Source of the DNA: Streptomyces sp. PsTaAH-137
GTDB lineage: Bacteria > Actinomycetota > Actinomycetes > Streptomycetales > Streptomycetaceae
Assembly: GCF_003259365.1 (NCBI RefSeq)
Contig: NZ_QLLY01000013.1
Coordinates: 62,001 to 126,000 of the forward strand
Length of the DNA stretch: 64,000 nt
Direction of reading: 5' to 3'
The position numbers and the translations under genes were made by a program. Positions 59,801-64,000 of the stretch are shown piece by piece. The first letter of the stretch is position 1; every line of letters begins with the position of its first letter. The notes beneath the pieces were generated by a model. It did no database searches, was not told the origin of the DNA, and saw only the letters and a list, made by a program, of their open reading frames with translations.

Positions 59801-60064
59801 GGGCGCGAGTTCGGGTTCGAGGGCGCGGCGCGCGGCGTGCAGGGCGACCCGCAGGCTGCCGGTCGCGGAGTGCCGGTCGGCGTCCGGCCAGCAGATGTCC
59901 ATGGCCTGCTCGCGGTGGAGCCGGTGGTCGGGGACGACGGCGAGCAGCTTCACCAGGGTCTGCGCGCTGGGCCGGGCCCAGCGCCCGGCGGGCGCGGGGC
60001 CGCTGTCACGAGTCGCCGTGAAGCCGCCGAAAAGGTGCAGACGCAGCAGCGGAGCGGCCGACAT
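56819..60064 (-). CDS. SARP/AAA-type large transcriptional regulator (AfsR-like)
   Basis: A 1,081-residue regulator. The N-terminus is the OmpR-like and BTAD region of SARPs (LLRLHLFGGFTATRDSG ... ATGSLRVALHAARRALEPEL ... YLRQGLRRLAVRQYHACRAAL). An AAA/NB-ARC-like ATPase follows with Walker A LLTGEAGVGKTSLA (about 294-307) and Walker B VLVVLDDLHAADEG, then TPR-like helical repeats to the end. Such proteins control secondary metabolism or development. ATG 60064 is chosen: it has GGCGGA upstream and begins at the SARP fold; earlier starts run into the terminator hairpin at 60121-60149. No biosynthetic cluster is in the window. Confidence 0.93.
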   Translation of the reverse strand: MSAAPLLRLHLFGGFTATRDSGPAPAGRWARPSAQTLVKLLAVVPDHRLHREQAMDICWPDADRHSATGSLRVALHAARRALEPELAPRASSSYLISDGALLRLDPATVRIDADEAETAARAALASRDPGRLTAALGLFTGELLPEDRYAHWAQARRDQLAVLREEVQLALAAAHMAQGSLADAVATAERILAAGPAEEAAHRILMEAYLRQGLRRLAVRQYHACRAALDAELGVRPGPETERLHRLALTDSPAPALTAPSLPAPLRAPAAGPLHGRDNVLLRLLAAEGPPVTLLTGEAGVGKTSLAGEAARRAAAAGTAVLWGGGHDAEGHTPYGAFAEALDGWLAEWDAGERARVGAEYPELAAFLPSLGRVGAGGERGPEEERDRLFRAAGALLGELAATRPVLVVLDDLHAADEGSFQLLSHLARRVPALRFLVTYREEELPGGDPRRSALAALRRAGLAAREDVARLGRDACLAVIRDAGTPAERLDRVWELSLGNPLFALELARGPVGDEAPDGVRQLVGERLGRLGRDTRRVVEALAVAGGEVALSELLDVAEHGLRPPVEAVAALEDAIGAALVEERQVVVAGRAQAGLAFRHPLVRLTCYEQLTVVRRRQLHAAFAQTVLRRRPDAVDTLASHFARADDPRAAEYLRRAAERAAAVYANDTADRYYRDLVARLDVDAARARLGHAQVLRRMGHFARAAEVLRLALAEFVRRGDHDDTVLAAARLAETLVKAENPEAGLDVLHAHPPGAQTGPEPAASHGLALGVALGVQGRYAAGYEAAREALAAALRVPGLTGQGLQARCHAGQATNLALAGRFQEARAAADRALAPAESYGDSALLGAVLSVLRENARREGRLRDAVGTGLRALGLAEESGDPTAAAFERANLAELRLLLGEFDAARELAEGAVAGVDGDDDTWSLPYALAALARVRMRGGDVEAAVPLLDRAEGAVGMDRQARFEVRSARAEVALRLGVPGRVSELVSDTEAPVLAAWGHFLCGQRELASRVAAAEVERARGSGERLAEVDAGVILAVALAEPGALAEVAVLARGLPYPAGMTAVQNAHAATDHACGRD

Positions 60065-60120
60065 CGTGCTGTCCGCCTGCTGCTTGCTCATGAGGGCGCA
60101 ACTGTAACCGAGCGACATGT

Positions 60121-60149
60121 GAACCCCCTGGGCGAGGCCCAGGGGGTTC
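60121..60149 (-). terminator. Terminator downstream of the FG-GAP protein gene
   Basis: GAACCCCCTGGGC-GAG-GCCCAGGGGGTTC is a perfect 13-bp stem 18 bp past the stop of the minus-strand FG-GAP gene. It separates that gene from the SARP regulator downstream. Confidence 0.85.
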
Positions 60150-60167
60150 ATGAGACAGCGGCTCGGG

Positions 60168-63065
60168 TCAGGAGAGCTTGTACGTGGTGACCTGGTGGAT
60201 GCCGTTGTCGGTCACGTAGTAGCCGCCGCCGAACAGTCCGACGGTGCGGTCCCGGCCGGAGTCGTCGCTGTTGAGCGACATCACCTCGTCGACACCGTCC
60301 CCGTCGAGGTCGCCCGCGAAGTAGTTCCGGGCGCCCATGAGCGTGATGCCGGCGACGGGGTCCTCCCAGCTGTCCTGCGAGTCGAGAATGCTCGGGTCGT
60401 AGATGCCGAGCCCCGACTCGGAACCGGACACCAGCAGCTCACGGCCGCCGGGACCGGTCATGAAGCCGCCGCCGTACGACGTCGGCGTGGTGAGCTGCGT
60501 CTTGTCGTCGCCGTTCGCCCGGTACCTCCGGAACGACGCCGTGTCGCCCGAGTACAGCACCCCGTCCTTCGCGAAGTAGCTGTTGTGCGTCCACAGTCCT
60601 CCGGCGAGCCCGGAGTGCAGCACCTCGCCGGTCCGGCCGTCGCGGATCTCGAAGTAGTTCTGCGGGTTGAGCGAGTCGTTGGCGGTCTTGAGCGGCGCGA
60701 CGACACCCCACAGATAGATCACCGCGTGCCCGTCGGCGTACGGGATCTCCTTGGAAGCGAAGACGCCCTCGTTGGGGATGGCCGTGCGGATGCCGCCGAC
60801 CGCGTTGTCGGGCGCCTTCGGAGCGACGGACCAACGGGCCCTGCCGGTCTTCGCGTTCAGCGCGACCGCGTCGGTGACCGGGGCGTCCAGGCCGAACGCG
60901 TCGAGGCTCGCGTACGACGCGTAGACCCGGCCGTCGCCCACCGAGGCGTCCGCGAAGCGCACGTCGCCCGCGGCCTTCGGCGCGCTGTACGTCCACAGGG
61001 CGTGGCCGTCGCCGTGGTAGGCGCGCAGTGCGTCCGTCGGCACGAGGAGGTCCTGTGCGCCGTCGCCGTCCAGGTCGGTCAGCTGCACCGAGCGGACGAA
61101 CCGGCCCTCTCCGGCTGCGATGGTGGCGAGTGTCCTGCCAGTCCTTCCGTTCAGGACGACCGTCGCGGTGTCGGCGGCGACCACGATCTCGGGCCTGCCG
61201 TCGCCGTCGACGTCACCCAGCTCGATGTCGTGGACCGCACCCGGCAGGGTGGCCTGCCACAGCTTCTCGGGCTTGCCGCCGTCGACCAGCGACGGACCCG
61301 AGTATGCGAACACGCCGTTCGACTCACCGCCCATGACCAGGTCGGCCTTGCCGTCCTTGTTCAGGTCCGTGCTCCTGGCGTAGGCGATGTCGCCCTGCAA
61401 CGGCGTGACGCCCTCCGCCTTGCCGTTGCCCACCTTGTAGGTGCGGATGTTCTGCGTCAGGTCGACGACCCGTACGTGCGTGCCCCGGTCGTCGCCGTAG
61501 AGGTCCTGGTACATCGGCGCGGCGGCGACGCCCTTCTGCTGCCACTTGACGGCGCCCTTGCCGGAGAAGACGGTCAGGGACGCGTAGCGGTTGCCGCCGC
61601 GGTTGCCGGGGTCGTTGATCTCGCGGTCGTCCTGGGCGGACGCGACGAGCGAGCCGTCGGCGACCCCGAGCCCCCAGACGCTGGGCGCGTCGTGGCTGTT
61701 GTCTGCGTCGCGCTTGATGGTGCTCGACCACAGCGGGCTGCCCGGGTCGGCGCCGTCGACGACGCGGACGGTGCTGGCGTTGACGTAGTAGTTCTCGTCG
61801 AGCGAGGACTCCGCGACGGCGTACTCGTCGCCCGCCTTCGCGCCGAGGTCACCGACGGTCAGCGCGGTCGGCAGCACGTTCTCCCGGGCGTCCAGCGTGG
61901 CGCGGTGACCCGTCTTCAGGTCGTACGAGGCGACCTCGTAGCGCACCGCGTCCGTGGCGTCCGCCTGTTCGATCGCGACGAGCCGCTTGCGGCCCGCGTC
62001 GAGGCGCAGCTTGCGGCTGTAGAGCATGCCGTCGGACTGCCAGACGGTCGCGCCGTCGGCGGTGTCGAGCACGAGGGTGCGCCCGCGCGAGTCGACGCCG
62101 TCGTCCTTGCCGAGGTTCCAGGAGACGGCGATCCGGCCCTTGCCGAGGTCCTGGATGTCGCCCCAGTTCGCGTACCGGGCCTCCTTGCTGTCGTACGTCC
62201 ACGACTGCGCGGGCGTCAGCCTGCCGTCGGTGCCGGTGGAGAACCGCATGCCCGTCAGGGTCAGCGTGGCACCGGCCGGGACCTTCGCGTCGCCGCTCAT
62301 CCGGGGCGCGTCGGCGATCAGCAGCGTGCCGTCGACGATCTTCACCATGGAGGCGTGGTTGTACAGCTTCGACCAGACCGTGGTGCCGGTCCTCCCGTCG
62401 AGGACGGTGACGAACGTGCCGGTGCTGAGGTCCGAGCCCGGAGAGGTGAAGGCGCGCGGGTACGGGGTCGCGCCGACCAGCGCCGTGAACACCAGGTCCG
62501 GGACGCCGTCGCCGGTCAGGTCACCGGTCGCGTAGCCGGAGTCGGAGTTGGCGGAGAACGGCGAGACCGCGTTGTAGCCCATGAGGATCTGCGCCGGGTA
62601 CGGCTCGGTCCGCCAGGGCTGGAGCGGCTTGACCTGCCAGTCGGTGAAGAAGGAGCTGCCGGCGCGCGCCCACTTCTCGCTGCCGTCGGCGGCGTGCCGC
62701 TGCACGTAGCCCATGCTGTTGACGGAGAAGTAGTCGCCGTTCCTGCCGACCGGCACCGTGGCGCCCATCCCGCGCACGCCCTCCAGCGTGGACTTCGCGG
62801 TCATCGTCACCTTGGTGTCCGGGCCGGCGGCGTCCGACGCGGGAGCGGTGTCGTCGGCCTTCTGGGTACCGGTGGTGTCCTCGGCCGTGACGTACGGGTC
62901 GAGCGTGACCTCGGCGGCCAGCTTCTTCGCCTCGGCGCTGCTCAGTTTCATGACCGGGCCGCTGTCGTCGGCGGCCAGGGCCTGCGGGGCGGCGGTCAGG
63001 CACAGCCCGGCCGCGATCAGCGCGGAGGCGAGCCGCACGGCCCGCCGCGAGTGGTGGGCTCTCAT
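60168..63065 (-). CDS. Secreted FG-GAP/VCBS-repeat beta-propeller protein
   Basis: A 965-residue exported protein. A signal peptide (MRAHHSRRAVRLASALIAAG ... ALAA, about 1-31) is followed by a long beta-propeller region with calcium-loop repeats: DLTGDGVPDLVF, DLNKDGKADLVM, DVDGDGRPEIVV, DLDGDGAQDLLV and DLDGDGVDEVMS. Other stretches (VLDGRTGTTVWSK, LNAKTGRARWS) are PQQ-like blades. No catalytic motif of a known enzyme was found; adhesion or a structural role is likely. ATG 63065 overlaps the stop of the upstream gene by 3 bp, so the two are co-translated. Confidence 0.88.
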   Translation of the reverse strand: MRAHHSRRAVRLASALIAAGLCLTAAPQALAADDSGPVMKLSSAEAKKLAAEVTLDPYVTAEDTTGTQKADDTAPASDAAGPDTKVTMTAKSTLEGVRGMGATVPVGRNGDYFSVNSMGYVQRHAADGSEKWARAGSSFFTDWQVKPLQPWRTEPYPAQILMGYNAVSPFSANSDSGYATGDLTGDGVPDLVFTALVGATPYPRAFTSPGSDLSTGTFVTVLDGRTGTTVWSKLYNHASMVKIVDGTLLIADAPRMSGDAKVPAGATLTLTGMRFSTGTDGRLTPAQSWTYDSKEARYANWGDIQDLGKGRIAVSWNLGKDDGVDSRGRTLVLDTADGATVWQSDGMLYSRKLRLDAGRKRLVAIEQADATDAVRYEVASYDLKTGHRATLDARENVLPTALTVGDLGAKAGDEYAVAESSLDENYYVNASTVRVVDGADPGSPLWSSTIKRDADNSHDAPSVWGLGVADGSLVASAQDDREINDPGNRGGNRYASLTVFSGKGAVKWQQKGVAAAPMYQDLYGDDRGTHVRVVDLTQNIRTYKVGNGKAEGVTPLQGDIAYARSTDLNKDGKADLVMGGESNGVFAYSGPSLVDGGKPEKLWQATLPGAVHDIELGDVDGDGRPEIVVAADTATVVLNGRTGRTLATIAAGEGRFVRSVQLTDLDGDGAQDLLVPTDALRAYHGDGHALWTYSAPKAAGDVRFADASVGDGRVYASYASLDAFGLDAPVTDAVALNAKTGRARWSVAPKAPDNAVGGIRTAIPNEGVFASKEIPYADGHAVIYLWGVVAPLKTANDSLNPQNYFEIRDGRTGEVLHSGLAGGLWTHNSYFAKDGVLYSGDTASFRRYRANGDDKTQLTTPTSYGGGFMTGPGGRELLVSGSESGLGIYDPSILDSQDSWEDPVAGITLMGARNYFAGDLDGDGVDEVMSLNSDDSGRDRTVGLFGGGYYVTDNGIHQVTTYKLS

Positions 63066-64000
63066 CACTTGGCTCCCTGCACGAAGCGGACGGCGGTGCC
63101 GTCGGTGAGGACGGACTGGTTGTACGCGTACTGGAGGGCGTCGGTGCCGTTCTGGTCGGCGATGCCGACCGTGGCGCCCGCGCCCCTGTCGGCGACCGAC
63201 CGGTACTGAAGGGTCACGGCGCCGGTGGCCTCGTCGAAGACGGCCTCGAAGGTGGCACGGCCCGAAGTGCCGTTCGCGTAGGCGGCGTTGTTCCACACGA
63301 CGGCGAACGTGCGGCTGCCCTTGGTGCCGGTGGTGGCCGTCTGCACGGAGGACTTCTTGTCGAGCGTCAGGTCGTCCCACAGCGGGGCGACGATGCCCTT
63401 GACCCCGTTCACGCCGGTCGTCGGCAGCGCGGTGTTGCTGTAGTCGCCGACGCGCGAGGACAGGAAGTTGATCAGCCCGTCGGTGGTGACCGAGGCGGAG
63501 GAGTACGGGACGCCGTACAGCTTCACCGGGAAGGGCAGCGCGACCGTCGCCGCGTCCTCGTCGCCGGTGAGGGCCACCTTCTTCGTCCCGGCGATCCACG
63601 AGTACGCCGCCGGGGCACAGGAGTTGGACGCGTTGTCGGTGCGGTTCGGGACCTGGACGTTCTTCGCCAGGCCGTCGGCGCCGACGGTGGCGGAACCGGT
63701 GTAGACGCCGTTGCACAGGACCGGAGCGGCGGGCTTCACCGTCAGGCTGTAGGAGCCCTCGGCGACCTTCGCGAAGGAGTACCGGCCCTTCGCGTTCGTG
63801 GTGACGGCGTCCAGCGGCGTACCGGTCAGCTCGACCTTCGCGCCCGGCAGGGGCTTGCCGGTGACGTCGGCGACGGTGCCGGAGACCTGGTGCGAGGCGA
63901 CCGGGGTCAGCGCGATGTCCTGGGTGAAGGCCTGGTTGTCGGTGAGGGTGACTCCGGCGGCCGAGCCGTTCGCGTAGCCGTAGCCGCCGAACGTGAAGGT
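63065..64000 (-). CDS. Secreted nidogen-like/carboxypeptidase-regulatory domain protein, 5' end outside window
   Basis: The frame is open from base 64000 to TGA 63067-63065, giving the last 311 residues. A carboxypeptidase regulatory-like domain (HQVSGTVADVTGKPLPGAKVE ... GRYSFAKVAEGSYSLTV) is followed by a nidogen-like domain (YSSASVTTDGLINFLSSRVG, GIVAPLWDDLTLD, TFAVVWNNAAYANG). Such tails are common in large secreted subtilases of Streptomyces, so the missing N-terminus may be a protease. It is translationally coupled to the FG-GAP gene and the two probably form an extracellular pair. Confidence 0.8.
   Translation of the reverse strand, partial: TFTFGGYGYANGSAAGVTLTDNQAFTQDIALTPVASHQVSGTVADVTGKPLPGAKVELTGTPLDAVTTNAKGRYSFAKVAEGSYSLTVKPAAPVLCNGVYTGSATVGADGLAKNVQVPNRTDNASNSCAPAAYSWIAGTKKVALTGDEDAATVALPFPVKLYGVPYSSASVTTDGLINFLSSRVGDYSNTALPTTGVNGVKGIVAPLWDDLTLDKKSSVQTATTGTKGSRTFAVVWNNAAYANGTSGRATFEAVFDEATGAVTLQYRSVADRGAGATVGIADQNGTDALQYAYNQSVLTDGTAVRFVQGAK

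Noticed and set aside
56837..60190. An open frame of 1,117 codons opposite the SARP regulator
   Set aside because: Composition is typical of antisense frames in high-GC DNA, and the minus-strand protein has clear SARP and AAA motifs.
60150..63209. A 1,019-codon open frame on the plus strand opposite the FG-GAP gene
   Set aside because: It mirrors the GC-rich codon pattern of the real gene, is rich in Arg, Val and Gly without any domain, and starts inside a terminator.
1..64000. tRNA, rRNA, integrase or attachment sites
   Set aside because: None seen by reading both strands; without a covariance search short tRNAs cannot be excluded fully.

Overview
This 64 kb window is high-GC actinobacterial DNA, almost certainly a Streptomyces chromosome. 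The evidence is third-position G/C codon use throughout, paired secreted streptogrisin-type proteases, a lytic polysaccharide monooxygenase ending in an LAXTG-type sortase signal, an SARP/AAA regulator, a serine/threonine kinase, many GNAT, TetR, GntR and MarR proteins, and the GC-rich dispersed repeat often seen between Streptomyces genes. No rRNA, tRNA, CRISPR array, insertion sequence or phage gene was seen.

Layout. 1-7.1 kb: an uptake and oxidation operon (partial FAD/NAD(P)-binding protein, polar amino-acid-type ABC importer, two flavin-dependent LLM monooxygenases, DUF1684), probably for a modified amino acid or organosulfur compound. 7.3-10.6 kb: two streptogrisin-family proteases flanking a slipin. 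10.6-14.2 kb: bifunctional adhE behind a near-ideal Rex operator, converging on an acetate permease. 14.3-19 kb: a DUF3533-like membrane protein, a ROK regulator, and a divergent sugar dehydrogenase/isomerase pair with a palindromic operator. 19-23.5 kb: an SOS mutagenesis cassette (imuB-like and dnaE2) with a LexA box. 23.6-31 kb: small accessory genes (GNATs, MarR/cupin pair, sortase-anchored LPMO, methyltransferase, DUF402, GntR, DUF5925 AAA ATPase). 31-39 kb: an exopolysaccharide locus (two GT2 enzymes, a deacetylase, a flippase-polymerase fusion) facing a GH39/PslG-like hydrolase. 39.4-45.9 kb: subtilisin, GDSL esterase, kinase, and a decayed ECF sigma/anti-sigma pair. 46-50 kb: an ABC-2 exporter with a divergent TetR and a stand-alone type ISP restriction-like protein. 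50-56.4 kb: GntR, homogentisate dioxygenase, a lipoprotein, TetR, CitMHS and MFS transporters. 56.4-56.8 kb: a cluster of the dispersed repeat. 56.8-64 kb: an SARP/AAA regulator and two secreted proteins (FG-GAP; partial nidogen/carboxypeptidase-like).

The main observations are: (1) thirteen copies of one GC-rich repeat, nearly all at gene 3' ends, including a 59-bp tandem duplication and two genes whose stop codon lies inside a copy; (2) several readable operators (Rex, LexA, MarR array, TetR pair, sugar-locus palindrome); (3) an ImuB-like protein with the Y-family active site lost and the fingers region missing; (4) an ECF sigma factor and anti-sigma factor that both carry internal deletions, the latter also with a stop and a frameshift; (5) a 1,240-residue flippase-polymerase fusion in the exopolysaccharide operon; and (6) a cell-wall LPMO with a His/Met-rich tail that could hold copper.
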